DNA of 64,000 nucleotides from Pisaster brevispinus (Eukaryota > Echinodermata > Asteroidea > Forcipulatida > Asteriidae), in NCBI GenBank assembly GCA_023634235.1, contig JAMKCF010000001.1:8558758-8622757 (forward strand), written 5' to 3'. A program made the translations under genes and the position numbers. Of the stretch, positions 23,340 to 35,790 are shown one piece after another. Position 1 is the stretch's first letter. The number at the start of each line of letters is the position of its first letter. A model generated the notes under the pieces. The model saw nothing but the letters and a program-made list of their open reading frames with translations. It was not told the DNA's origin and searched no databases.

Positions 23340-24060
23340 CGCAGGTATAGTTAAATACCTGGGTCCACATTTTGCAGGTACTAGATGAGGGGGTGTGTAT
23401 ACGTAGACGTCCACAGTTCAGAAGTGGAAAACAGGTCTATCCAGAAGACCTGCACAAGTTCCTCCCGTATGTTTTTGCAATGCCCCATGCAGTTGTAATG
23501 ATTATCTCGCAAATGGCCTGCGTAGGCCGTCAAATAAAGACGTCCACAGTTGGGGGGTTAAAAATACATGTCCACGATTGAAGGTCAATACCAGTGTGTG
23601 AGCGTGTCTATCCATTCAAACCGAGGACTTTAACAAAAGGGATCCGGGTGTTTGACAGAGCGAGGACGTCCTCGCTTCGTTTTCGTGTACAAACCCAATG
23701 GGGACGTCGCTATGTCAAAACAATGGGAGAACAAAGAGAAGTCCTCGGTAAGCGGGATTTACAAACGTGTGTGTGTGCCTTTACACACGCCAACTTACAG
23801 GGTATTTTTAACAATAGAACAATGCTACCCCACAAGGTTTTCTTTGTTCAAGTGGTACCCCACAGATGATTTCTTTAGAAAAAGGAATAATAGAACAATG
23901 GAAGTACCCCGTAACTGCCATATGTAAGGGTGTGTGTGTGTATGTGAGTGTGAGTTTGAGTGTGATTGATTGTGATTGTTTTGCATTGTTATTGTTATTG
24001 TGATTGTGATTGTGATTGTTTTGCATTGTTATTGTTATTGTAACAATCTTGTTGATATTC
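23340..24060 (+). repeat. Second copy of the GGTCC/CCCCACA minisatellite family and (GT/GATT)n microsatellite
   Basis: The block 23590-23930 shares ATTCAAACCGAGGAC, AACAAAAGGG, GTGTACAAACCCAATGGG, ACCCCACA...TTCTTTAGAAAAGGAATAATAGAACAA and a terminal GTGTGTGTG with 9425-9950. A TGTGATTG / ATTGTTATTG simple repeat follows (23935-24050). Positions 23345-23590 carry GTCCAC motifs that resemble the neighbouring satellite. Confidence 0.65.
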
Positions 24061-25100
24061 TTTAAGATGCATGGCCCGATCTCTGACCCCAAATATATGA
24101 GTTTAATGGTCAGGAACCATACAAACAACTAAAAAGTTTCCTTAAAAGCACAGAGTGAATCGGTCACGTGATTGTCGAGATCTGACAAAAACACAAATTT
24201 TGCATTTTAGTTCTCATTTCAGGTCAAAATGGCCGAAGGTCGGGTCAAGCAACGTCAAACTTACCCTTACTGGTTTGAAACCGTGAATATTCGCTTCTGA
24301 AACATTTACTAATGGCTATTTTATTTTTATTATTTATTTATTTCATATACATCTGTTTCTTTACCGGGTAACCCATTATAGTCCTTAAAGATACACAAAA
24401 AATTAGATAACTAAAAGTAAAATGTAAACATAAAAGATGTAAAGCCATTCCTATTCCTGATGAAAAAAAACATGCGAGACTAATAAATACTCTGATTTTG
24501 TCTCCCCTTCATGGCTTTATTTAGTACTGATGAACTTTATTTCTTAATTTAATCTTTTGAGTATTTTTAATGTTTCATGTTATTTGTGTGTGTATTTCTT
24601 TTTAATCACTCAATTCAACATTTTTGTTGCAACGTGATTTTTAATGAACCTTTATTGAATTGAATTGAATTGAAGACTTAGAAACATTGAAAGCAGCTTT
24701 GAACATCAACTCAGCAGTGTCTTTGTACCATTATTTTTACAGAGTCATTATTATTCATGTTCATCTTAGTGTAATAATCCCTGTTAACCCGCGTCCTCAT
24801 GCAACAAATAGATATAAAGGAAGTTAGCGGTGATTTCAAACTGAAGAATTGGTGGCCTGTTTGAATTGAAATACTTGGCGGCCATCTTGGAAACAAAATA
24901 ATAATAAAAAATAAATAGGCCCTCATCCTCCTCTTTTTGGAAAAATTAGAATGATCAACTGGTATTTTTTTTTATTTGGCCTAATCTATGCCTGACTGGA
25001 TGATACTGGACTTTTTGTGGTCATGATTAAACTATGTAATTTTAATAAAATGATTTTGACTTCTTTATTTATTAGTTCCTATATAAAGCACTCTCCTATC
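24061..25100. other. AT-rich non-coding stretch
   Basis: No supported coding, RNA or repeat structure apart from short AT-rich and TTGAATTGAA runs (about 24655). It lies between the satellite region and the 3' end of the CR1-like LINE. Confidence 0.45.
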
Positions 25101-25418
25101 TCCCTCTATTTATTTATTTATTTATTTCCTTTATTTACCCAGGGTGAACCAAATCAGTAAAAATAACTGGTTTCCATTTGGGCCCTGCATAATTACATTG
25201 TTAAGAACAAACAAATTAACATATTAAAAAGTAAACAGACATAATCACATGATAAAACTAACGATATAAAAATTATAAACTAAGCGTAAATATGTAAGGA
25301 TATGTAAACGGACAATTAAAATCAATATAAACAAAAAAGAAGAGTAAAAATAATTACTTGAGTAAAATCAACGGAAACTGTCACAATAAAAGGAAGGTTT
25401 TTAAAAACAGACCAGCTT

Positions 25419-26009
25419 TCAAAACAATAGAGACCGGTCCCTACATACGCATTCCCGAATATAAATAAAAATGTGATTTGGATGATTGTACAATAAATGT
25501 ATAAAAGGTGGGAAAACTGCCAAGAAGTACAAATAAAAAAACTCACAATATGTACAGAGTATAAATAAAGCGATTAGGAATTGAAAAAGCTCAGTTTTAA
25601 AAACAGACAAAGACTCAAGTTTTCTCAGACTAACTGGCAGGTCGTTCCACATTTTGGCCCCAGAAAAAGCAAAGCTTGAGCACAAGCTTTCTTTCTTGAC
25701 CATAGGAGGTCTCAGAGTAAGGTTGTCATTTTGTCAAGTGGAACAGCTGTTTGTGAAGTGAATGAATAGTTTTGCCATGTACTCTGGGCATAGATGATGT
25801 ATGCATTTATACACTAGAATAAATTTTTTCAAACAAATTCTCTCGGCAAAAGATAAGCAGTTCAATTCATTAAACATATCAGTTGAGGAAGTTCGGTAGG
25901 GGCAACCAAGGATTAATCTGGCATTCTTTTCAACAGTCTGTTCAGCAGGTTACTATGTGCGTTGTATCGGCCTCCCCAAACCGTACAATAATAATCCAAA
26001 CTCGGTAAT
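25419..26009 (-). pseudogene. LINE RT C-terminal region (distal piece)
   Basis: The minus-strand translation gives LPSLDYYCTVWGG (25.98 kb), then, across frameshifts, a thumb-like region and GAKMWNDLPVSLRKL (about 25640). The latter is the widely conserved WN.LP motif at the end of CR1/L2-type ORF2 proteins. It continues the RT interrupted at 28413. About 40-50 codons expected between LGV.ISH and LPSLDYY are missing at the insertion point. Confidence 0.68.
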
Positions 26010-28413
26010 GGGTCATTCCATGGCAGACCAACGCACTTTTGTACCTGATGTCTTCCGATTTTGATATAAATTGCTGTGCTTATAGGTCCTGATGAGCAAT
26101 GAATGCACACCAATTTTTAGCCTGATCCAACCTACCATGTGGTCAGGGCAGACACCACAAAAAATTGACATTTTTAGAGTAAAATATCACCCTTTTGGTA
26201 CAAATGTCAAAACCATGTCAATTTTCATCGAGTATATGCAAATTTGGTATTAAAATAATGAGAATTGCATGCTCAAATCAATTCTTTTGTGAAAAGTAGG
26301 TCACCGTGACCTTTAATATGTTATCGCGACCTTTAGCCCACTTTTTTAAATAATGTATCATCCTGAAAATCGACGAAATGAAAATTACTTGATAGAGCAT
26401 GTCTTCTTCTATCAGAATCCACTTAGATCAAATTGTGATCTTTAAAATTTGCAACTTTATGACTATTTTTGTACAGTTGGTGTGGTGTTCTTGTTTAATT
26501 CGAAAAGGGTCTAATTCTATAAAGACAAACTGGAGAGTTGTATGTACCAAACTGAGTAACTGTACTTTATTCCATATCCATCACTTTCCATGTGCTTATT
26601 TCCCATCATGCACTTGTGCTCCATGGTGTGGCACATAGCATTGCACTACATGCTGTATCTGAATGGTGATGCAAATAGTATTGGACACTACATATGGTAG
26701 GTTACAAATTAGTCAATTTATCTACTTTACATTATAAATCTACCAACACAACTCAATCTTCTGTTTCTACAGTTACTAAAATTAAATTAGGTTTGTAAAT
26801 GTATCAAGTACGAAGCCAGAAGAAGCAACATTCTACCTTTTGCTTTTGTGCAACTTAGATGAGGCATACAGGGCATTTAAGGACAAGTATCCAGAACTGA
26901 AGGTTGGTTTTTCAAAATTTGCCGAATTAAGGCCCAAGTATTGCGTTGTAGCTGGAAGTACTGGTACACATTCCGTGTGTGCTTGTACCAATCATCAAAA
27001 TGAAAAGCTGATGATCCATGCCGTTGACATTCCTCATTTTCGTGGATCCTACAAAAACCTGCTTGCTGAAATCACATGTAACCCTGGCACAACAGACTGT
27101 TTCCTGGGAAAATGTTCTATGTGTCCCCAGGTTGCTGAACTGAAGCAGCAAATCATGGAGGAGATAGAAGAGGAGGCCATTGATGAAATATGTTACAAGC
27201 AGTGGATATCAACAGGCCGTTAATTCATTCAGAGGTTAAATTCATTCTGTGAAACGGCATGAATTCATAGCCGACCAGCACGCAAAGTTTCTGAATCACC
27301 TGAAGTCAGAGTTGCAGCATGGTGAAATAATTGTTCTTTGGGATTTCTCAGAAAATTATGCATTTGTTGTTCAAGATTCATCACAGGGGTTTCACTGGAC
27401 AAATGACCAAGCAACACTGCATCCATTTGTAATCTACTTGAAAAGACAGCCATCTTGTCCATCTCAACTTTGTTGTAATCTCAAACAGCCTCACCCATGA
27501 CACTATCGCAGTTTACTGTTTCCAACGAAGGCTCAACAACTACCTTGTGCAGACCATGCAGGTACATAAAGTATTCTACTTCACAGATGGATCTTCTGCA
27601 CAATATAAGAACAGAAAGATTTTTGCAAACTTGACCTGTCACAAGGACGACTTTCATCGGATGCTGAGTGGCATTTCTTCGCCACATCACATGGGAAGGA
27701 CCGTGTGATGGATTGGGTGGAACTGTAAAGCGTTTTGCCGTTAAAGTCAGTCTTCCGAGGCCGTATGAAGACCAAATCTTGAATGCTCAGCAGCTGTATT
27801 CGTGGGCTAAGGTGAATATTCCAGGAATACAGTTGATTTTGTGGACAAGAGTGAAGTGCAACAGTGCGGAAAATTCCTTGAGAGTGGATTTTCAGCAGCA
27901 GTGACTGTCCAGGGTACGCAACAGTTCCATGCTTTCTACCCGCACCCAGTTCACATCCAGGTGAAATTCATTTCAAAGGAACAAAATGCCAAGTCTGTAC
28001 AAAAATAGTCATAAAGTTGCAAATTTTGAAGATCCCAATTTGTTCTAAGTGGATTCTGATAGAGGAAGACATGCTTTATCAAGTCATTTTCATTGTGTCG
28101 ATTTCGTCACATTGACCTATTTTTCACAAAAATGATTTTTGACAAAATAATTGATTTGAGCATGCAATTCTCACTATTTTAATACCAAACTTGCATATTC
28201 AATGAAAATTAACATGATTATGACATATTTGTACCAAAAGGGTGGTATTTTACTCAAAAAATGTCAGATTTTTGTGGTGTCTGCCCTGACCACATGGTAG
28301 GTCAGATCGGGCAAAAAATTTGTGTGCTCATTAGGACCTACAAGCACAGCAATTGTTATCAAAATCGGAAGACATAAGGTAAAAAAGTGCGTTGGTCTGA
28401 CATGGAATGACCC
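26010..28413 (+). mobile_element. 2.4-kb DNA transposon with TIRs of more than 400 bp
   Basis: The left end GGGTCATTCCATG (26010 onward) pairs with CATGGAATGACCC (ending 28413). Inverted similarity continues inward to about 26476 and 27995, with a short extra segment in the left arm (near 26300-26360). No exact target duplication is visible (the flanks read GTAAT and TTAAC; a degraded TTAA is possible). The insertion sits inside the CR1-like LINE. The interior carries a broken transposase. Confidence 0.85.
26840..27904 (+). pseudogene. Broken transposase of the long-TIR DNA transposon
   Basis: Homologous pieces lie in order in different frames: 26840-27223 (FSKFAELRPKYCVVAG, THSVCACTNHQNEKLM, CFLGKCSMCP), 27249-27460 (WDFSENYAFVVQD, FHWTNDQATLHPFVIY), about 27500-27670 (YFTDGSSAQYKNRK) and 27668-27904 (WEGPCDGLGGTVKRFA). 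The Asp motifs DFSENY and TDGSSAQYKN look like an RNase H-fold DDE catalytic core. I recognise the family as a recurrent animal transposase but cannot name its superfamily. At least three frameshifts make it non-functional. Confidence 0.68.
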
Positions 28414-28419
28414 TTAACA

Positions 28420-29414
28420 TGGCTAATTTAGACACCTAAACGCTTGAAAGAAGTAATCTGTTCAACTGGATCGTTATTAATGACAATGTTAAGGTCAGTT
28501 GAAGCTACCTTGTGTTTAGAGCCGATGATCATTGACTTAGTTTTGGCAGCATTGATTGTCAACCTATTTTTTGGCGGCCCAATCGTAAATATTTACCATG
28601 GCTGTATTGAGGCTACGTTCGATTTCCTCTCGGTTGGAGGAGCTACATATTATTGTTGAGTCGTCTGCGTACATGTGCAACTGGCAGTTTTTGGGAGGTC
28701 CCAGAATAGATCCCTGAGGAACACCAATTCTAAGAGGGAGAGTCTCAGAGCAGCATTTTTTTATGCAAACTGACTGTTTACGATCAGTTAAACAGGACGT
28801 AAACCAAGTGATAACTGAGGCAGACAAAATTTATCGAATGTAGCTTCTCCAATAAAATATTGTGATCTACTGAGTCAAAGGCCTTGCTCAAATCAATAAA
28901 AACAGTACCAGTGATTTGCCCATGCTCTAATGCATGAAGACAATTATTAATCAATCCATGGAGTGTGGTCTGTGTTGAATGCTGAGGTCTGAAACCTGAT
29001 TGGCAAGGGGGGATCATATTGTTTTCATCAAGGTAGGAATACATATCATTGAGCACTGCCCTCTCCATAATCTTGGAGACAATCGGAAGAATGGAAATCG
29101 GCCGATAGTTACCAACGCAACCTTTATCTCCACCTTTATGTATTGGAATTACTGAAGCATGTTTCCAAGCATCAGGGTATTGACCACTTGTTATAGATAA
29201 ATTAATAATGTACGTTAACGTACTGACTACATAATATGGACAAGCAAGTTTCAAGAGCTTTACACTTAAGCCGTCTAGGCCTGTAGCTTTTCTGACTGGC
29301 ATTGAGTCAATCTGTTTTTTAACAAAAGCTTCAGTGGCTTCAGACAATAGAAACTTGTGTTCGTGACGATAGTCAGTAGCTGGAGTGTAGAAATCGCTCC
29401 CGTCAGACGTGGCA
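28420..29414 (-). pseudogene. LINE reverse transcriptase (middle piece of the CR1-like LINE)
   Basis: The translation has VRKATGLDGLSVKLLK, VIPIHKGGD, NYRPISILPIVSKIMER, GFRPQHSTQT, FIDLSKAFDSVDHNILLEKL, GVPQGSILGP and the catalytic MYADDSTII, in order. A frameshift near 28830 separates fingers from palm. A deletion removes the residues normally between GSILGP and the YADD strand. The 5' edge meets the CTATT duplication at 29415-29419 and the 3' edge meets the DNA transposon. Confidence 0.75.
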
Positions 29415-29419
29415 CTATT

Positions 29420-32400
29420 TACTATAACTATTTTGGGCAGAACTACTGCTACTAGCCATACGCTCTGCAACAACGAAGGTGCCCTTCAAGGCTGCACTTG
29501 GTGTTTTTTTTACTCTCTCTGTTCTACGTCCGTTTTTACTTCCGTGATTGTGTTATTATTGGCCCAGAAATGTCAAAGTGGCATCCAAGATGACTGTTAG
29601 TACTTGTAGAACCTCTTGGCTACATTTATTTGTGTTTTAACTGCTGGAATTGATGTCACGAATGTGACATTTTGATGCTCTCAACTGCACTCAGCATTGT
29701 GAAAATCCTATCAGTCTGGTACCTTGCATCCCACACCAACATACTGTACTGTGGCCAACAAACTTTTTGGAAACTGGATTGTTATGCTTTACTAACCGGT
29801 GCTTAGCAGAAAACTTCAAACATAAGGTTGAGCCTTCAGTGTGGAGATCATTAAAGGCATTGAACATTGCCATAACAAAACGAGGCTGCAGAGCTGGTAG
29901 AAATAAGCAGAGAACTATACAAACTCGTTTATCACAACGCCCGGTTCTGGATGACTATGTACCCATGCGAGGTATATGCATGGCTAACTTGGCAAATATA
30001 CCGAAGGAAGTCTATAAGAACCAGACTCATGTCTTACCAAGCGTCTACATGTGCAACCCACGATCTTCGGTAAACAAATTTGATGAATTCCGGACATCAG
30101 TGCATGAAATGAATGTCGACATTGCAGGTATATCAGAGTCGGGGTTTACACCAGAAAATCCAAGTGACCATTTTGAAATTTCAAACTATACACTAGTCTC
30201 CAAACATCGTGTGCATCGATGTGGAGGTGGTGTCGCCCTATACGTCCGGGAAAGCTTGGGCTTTCAGGTCACTGATTTAAGTGTCCCTAATCATCTTGAG
30301 GTGGCTTGGGTTAAAGTTCGACCCCACCGACTGCCACGTGACGTATCAGTCCTGTATTTTGCCATCATATATTCACCGCCCTACAACCAGTTTGAGAATG
30401 AACTCATTGATCACCTTGTAGACAGTTTTGATTTCATTCGTACTAAACATCCACAGGCGGGAGTCACCTTTCTGGGTGATTTAAATCAACTTGACACTAG
30501 CCAACTGTGTTTAGGAAATGGCCTCCAACAGGTGGTTACTCAACCTACTAGAGAAGGTGCTATACTTGACAAGATAATAACCAATCTTGCAGATTACTAC
30601 CAGCAGCCAAATATCTGCTCTCCCATTGGAACAAGTGATCACTGCACAGTTTTGTTTGTACCAAAGCTCAAATTAACCAGCAAGGAAGACACTCCATATA
30701 CACGAGTAGTACGACCAATGAAGGACTCCTCAATACGACATTTTGGCATGTGGATCACCCATCATGACTGGCAGGAAGTCTACTCTAAATCTAATGCTAC
30801 TGACAAATGTACTGCCTTCCATGATACTCTGAATAAGTCCATAAATACCCACTTCCCAACTAAAACAACCAAGCTACATGTTGAAGACAAGCCATGGATG
30901 AATAGCCTTATAAAGAATCTTATTCTCAAGAGACAACAATGTTTCAACAAGTAGCACCGTTCACACCAGTGGAAACATCTTCGAAACAAGGTTAAACAAG
31001 CTATTGGCAAAGCAAAGAAGAACTACTATTGTACTCGAGTACAGCGTCACAAGGGGCTAGCTAATCCAGCTGAATGGTTTAAGCAAATCAAACTTATGAC
31101 TAACACGAACAAAAAACAATCATCAATTACCCCACCAGTCAGAATCAACCAAGATTGCTTTCAAGATGTTGCTAACAGCATTAATAATCACTTTGTTAGT
31201 ATCTCCGAAAATCTTGAAGTACTTGACATTTCGGATCTTCCTGCATACAGGCCGGATCCCAAACCCTGCCCTACAGTACAGAACTACGAAGTTTATGCAA
31301 TGCTCAACAAAACAAAGACTAAGAAAGCTGAGGGACCTGATGGCATACCTGCCCGAATTATTAGAGATTTTGCTTGTGAGCTCAGTGACCCTTTGAGTGA
31401 CATACTTAACCAGTCGTTTTATGAAAGAATCCTACCAGCTCAATGGAAAAGAGCAATAGTGGTCCCTGTCCCTAAAACCAAGCCAGCAATGTGAGACAAA
31501 CTCAGACCAATATCACTGACAGATCACCTTGCAAAGGTCGCTGAAGGATTTGTAGCAAAATGGCTTCTCAAAGATATTGAGGACACAATTGACACAAACC
31601 AGTATGGCAATCGAAAAGGTGCCTCTACAACGCACTACCTGGTAAAACTCTTAGACACACTACACAAGCATGCTGACAAACCAGGCTGCTCTAGTACAAT
31701 GGTGATAACGGACTTTCAGTAAGGCATTCGACATGGTGGATCACAACATCCTGATAAAAAAGTTAATCTCTATGGGAACACGCCCTTCACTTATTACCTG
31801 GATAGCCAGCTTTCTGAGTGGCCGAGAACAATGCGTTCGGTATCGTGGGGAACTTAGTGAGTGGAAAACACTTAATAGGGGAGTACCTCAAGGCACCCGA
31901 ATTGGACCGCTTGGGTTTTTAGCACTCATCAATGATGCTGTAACTAACTGTAGTGGAGACCAATAGCCGCAAATCACCCTGCAGCATACACAAACCCAGC
32001 TTTACCAATTCGAGGAGTGGGCTGAACTGAATCATATAAAATTAAACAATGACAAATGCTCAACAATGAACGTGTCATTTCTGAGACAACCAATTCTTAG
32101 TCCACCTCTCACAGTTTGTAATATACCATCAAACACCGTTCAAAACCCGTTAAAATACCATTAAAAACCCTTGTGGAACGAAGGAAGCAGCTGTGCCTGA
32201 GCTTCTTCAAGTCCCTGCTTTCTTCTGAGCATTTCTGCAACTGGGTTCCACCATGTAGAAAAAATTTTCACCACAGGAACTTGAGACACTCAGATGAAAT
32301 CTCATTACCAATTTGCAAAACCAAACGGTATCAAAATAGTCCGATTATATATATGGCCAATTTATGGAACAAAACCCAATTTTAAAGCAATAATAGTTAT

Positions 32401-32782
32401 CTTTCTATATTTTTACCACCTATAGCCATGTTGCTCCATTTTTCATGTTGTAAATACAAATACACACAATGGTCTGCGTTTATTTAATTGTTGTTCAGAT
32501 TTGTATTGGCCTTTCGCTTGTTTTTCTTGATTATTGCGTTTTCCATTCTTGTCTGATGGTTTTTTTTTTATTACCACACCATATTTGAGTTAAATTAATT
32601 TTAATTTCAATGTGCAATGTTTTCAAATTTAGGGGAGTGGCTTAACTAGTTCACTTTTTTTATTACAATTTGCCTCCTAATTAATTTCAATTTGTCTTTT
32701 TTTGTAAATTAATGTAAAATTGTTGTAATTTAGCCTTTGTGCTGCGAGGACAGTTTTTTAATAAACCATTTTTTTAATCTAT
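29420..32782 (+). mobile_element. LINE inserted in opposite orientation inside the CR1-like LINE
   Basis: The element lies between direct copies of CTATT (29415-29419 and 32783-32787) and ends in an A/T-rich tail with AATAAA (32758-32780). Its ORF2 covers AP endonuclease, linker and RT, then a 3' UTR. Removing it joins the host LINE in frame (TIN/SATSDG). It is therefore younger than the host element, although it is itself decayed. Confidence 0.8.
29767..32385 (+). pseudogene. LINE ORF2 remnant: endonuclease and reverse transcriptase
   Basis: 29767-30954 is one open segment with AP-endonuclease motifs: GISESGFTP, GGGVALYVRE, IYSPPYNQ, FLGDLNQL and TSDHCTVLF. After a stop at 30952, the RT follows as 31096-31494 (KKAEGPDGIPARII, WKRAIVVPVPK), 31500-31720 (LRPISLTDHLAK) and 31733-31966 (DMVDHNILIKKL, RGVPQGTRIGP). 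The frame breaks at 30952, 31492 and 31722. The segment that should carry the YxDD catalytic motif is deleted near 31966, so no active RT can be made. The far C-terminal fragment ends near 32385 with ANLWN. Confidence 0.72.
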
Positions 32783-32789
32783 CTATTAA

Positions 32790-34262
32790 TGGTTGAGAAG
32801 TGTTCATTGAATGCGTTAGCAATGTCAATGGGACCTTCCAAATGCTCACCATCTATTACAATAGAGTTGGGAACTGGCTTTTTTTTGGGGGGGGGAAGGA
32901 TTCCCTTAATTGTTCTTTAAAAAGCAGAGGAATTGCCTTTGTTCGACTCAATTGCAGAAATATAATAGTTACTTTTCTCAGAACGGATTTTGGAAGTCAC
33001 CATGTTACGTAACTTGTAATTATCCCAGTCATCGGGTGAACCAGACCGTCTCGCCATTTTGTGGATGCGGTCATGTTCACGCATCAGATAAACAAATTCA
33101 GTGCTCAACCAAGGCAGTGAAGCATCACGAACACGTTTGGTTTTTTCAGGAGCATGTAAATTAACTTCATGTTCATGAATGTAGAGTGCCATAAAGACCA
33201 GGCATCGTCAACGTTTTTACAATTAAGAACATGATACCATGGGGCAGCAGAAAGATTATCACCAAATGTTTCGTGGTTAATGTTCTCAAATGAACTAAAC
33301 TTGATACAATCACCTTTCTGTTTGGGCTTATCCCACTTATGTATACCATAAATAAGATAATGATCACTTATAACAATAGGCAACACTCCACTTTCAGTTA
33401 TTAATTCTGGCTGAGAGGTGAAAAATAGATCAATTGCACTTTAAGTGGTGTGCGTAACCCGCGTGGGTTCTTGAATGAGTTGTGGTAGTTGATAAAGATT
33501 AAAACAAGTCAATAAGTTAAGAGAATTATTTACATTTAAAACATCAATATTAAAATCACCAGAAATAAGCACTTCTTTAAAATCACTGGATGCTTTGTCA
33601 AGCATATTTTTTAATTTGTCAATAAATACTGCCGGGGTCGATGGGGGTCTATATACAGAGCAGACAAGTAAGGGCTTTCTGTGCTTGTGCTTTATCTCAA
33701 CCCAATTGCATTCAATATCGTCTGTCTCCAAATCGGTATGCCGGGTATAAGATATATTGCTCCGAATATACATAGCCACCCCACCGCCATGGCGGTTTCT
33801 ATCGTTTCTGACTATTTCATAGCCTGGAAGGTTTATTTCTTGATCCGAAATTGAACAGTCACAAAAAGTTTCATTCAAACCAAGGATGTCAGACATGATA
33901 ATTTCTAGCTGGTCAAGTTTGTTCACTACGCTCCGTATATTCAAATGAGCAATTAAAAAGGCACTGGAAAGTTTGTTTGAAATTATACCGTTCGTGACAG
34001 TTACTTTGGTGTTTTGATTTCGGGGTTGAGCAGTTATTGAACTGTGGTCGGATACCGTTTCCATTCCAGTTGCTGCTGAGGGCTGTAGTGGCTTTTCAGC
34101 ACGGTTGCATCCAGTGGGTGAGTGTGGTGTATGAGGTGGGTGAGTGTGGTGTATGAGGTGGGCGTGTGTTTTGGGCGTGCTGACAAGTCGCTGATGAGTC
34201 TGTTTTATTCTTGTCCTGATGGTTGGGCCTTTTCGAAAATCCTGGTTGCTCTTTTGGGCCAT
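32790..34262 (-). pseudogene. CR1-like LINE ORF2 N-terminal part: AP endonuclease
   Basis: Starting near 34262, the translation shows AHLNIRSVVNKLDQL, ILGLNETFCD, GGGVAMYIRSN, SVYRPPS, LISGDFNIDVL and, after a stop at 33439, IVISDHYLIYG: the ordered motifs of an APE endonuclease that nicks target DNA. The linker before the RT ends at 32790 with ANAFNEHFSTIN, where the plus-strand LINE is inserted. At least two frame breaks. Confidence 0.72.
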
Positions 34263-34394
34263 GGGACTTGCCTTAGAAAGGACTTCGGCATAACGATTGT
34301 CAACGTGTTTGACTTTTGAGGACTCATCACAGCTACGGAGGTGGTGACTAATGTTTCTTGCGAAGCAAACAATACCATTTTGTTTAAAATATAC

Positions 34395-34937
34395 TCAATC
34401 AGGTGCAAGATGCGAAGTTGTTATGTTGTTATTGCAGATGAAGCCCCAACCAGATTGAGAAGCTAATTGTGCTAAGCCAATATTTGCTGAATCGACTTTT
34501 GTTTTTTGTTCGATGGTTTGCTTTCTCCGATGTATAATTGAGGAGATTGTCAATTTCGCCTTTGTGGTTTTCTCAATGTGTTGCCCTACACGACGTATTT
34601 TGGCGACCAACGGTGTCGAATCATCTGTGACATTGTTGGTTCCAACATGTAGTATGACGTCATTGGGGGTATACTTCTCAAGTAGGCCTTGTGATTTTCT
34701 TACGATGTCTTCCGCCTTTGCACCAGGGTAGTAACAGCACATGACTTTCTTTTTCCTGCTTAGAAGGTGGCCCTTGATTTTCTTTATCATTGAGTCACCG
34801 ATCAAAAGAACGTCGTGATCAGATTTTGATTTGTACTTTAGGTTGTGTTTTTCTCTGTATTGTTGAATTTGGTCCGCCGTGCTTGGTTCCTTGTTGGTTA
34901 TAACATTGAAACTTCCTCGGCTGTTGGTTCTTGACAA
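34395..34937 (-). pseudogene. CR1-like LINE ORF1, SGNH/GDSL esterase domain
   Basis: The segment contains LLIGDSMIKKIKG (catalytic Ser in GDS), CCYYPGAKAEDIV (the G block) and ILHVGTNNVTDDS (the N block), the first three blocks of SGNH hydrolases. CR1-type ORF1 proteins carry such esterase domains, of unclear role in retrotransposition. The final D-x-x-H block is not evident in this translation. It lies in a different frame from the upstream coiled-coil part. Confidence 0.65.
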
Positions 34938-35118
34938 TCAGATCCAGCTTCATCAGACAAAGCGGTAAAACGATTTGACGTTTCAACAATAGGATTTGAA
35001 GCTGGTGTCCGGTCTACACAAATAGCCCTTGAACGGCTTTTTGTGGTTGTCTATTGTTGTTTACTGGTGACCATGTCATTGAATGGTCGAAAGTCCTTGG
35101 TGATTGCGTTGCTAAGTG

Positions 35119-35790
35119 TCAAGGCTGTGTATGCTGCTTTTCGTTGGTAAGCACTTCAATGGCGGAATGCAGGCTTTCTTTATCACTTTCTAATGTTCGT
35201 ATCTGCAATTTTAGATCCAAATTTTCAACAAACTGTGCTTTCATTGACATGACTTCACTTCTTAAGTCCTCGATTAAGACCTTCAGTTCCATAAAGTCTG
35301 AGTGTGTATTTGACACCTGAGCGTCGTTTGACGTTGACCTGAAGTTAGGTGTAGGTTTTCTAATTGCATTGCCATCTTTAACAATACACTCCATGTTGGA
35401 CAGTTTCAATTTAGATGATAATAGGCATGCTCTTGGAAACTTGTTTCGATCATCAGTGAGGTATTGGTAAAGTTCTGTAATATCATCAACTGTAGCCTCG
35501 ATCGATCGTCTTGATTTTAGAATCAACTTATCAGTACCTGTACATGTAGTACCCATACGTTGTGTACACGGTTGCTCGTCGCCATGTTGGGTTTTCTTTG
35601 TGTACTTGGCTTCAGCGAACTGAAATAGAAATCTCCAGGCTTCTTGTAGCTCATCCAAGCTTATTTCACCTCTCATGTGTTGTTTCAATGAATCATGTTG
35701 AGATACTCCAATCTTTAGGAGTTGGCTTAGACTATCACCAATATTTTCAAGAAAAGTCGGAGCCGTGCCCGGAGCACTCACAACCGCCAT
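35119..35790 (-). pseudogene. CR1-like LINE ORF1, N-terminal coiled-coil part
   Basis: An open segment of 223 codons beginning MAVVSAPGTAPTF. Its last 80 residues are heptad-like (LKVLIEDLRSEVMSMKAQF, LQIRTLESDKESLHSAIEV), predicting a coiled coil as in LINE ORF1 trimers. It lies directly upstream of the esterase segment, and a frame break near 35120 separates the two. Likely the start of the element's coding sequence. Confidence 0.55.

Noticed and set aside
21069..23370. Repeated 70-95 codon frames such as MYKMFMKSF and MQRKNYFLSR
   Set aside because: They recur with the 609-bp satellite period and shift with it; no motif and no splice context.
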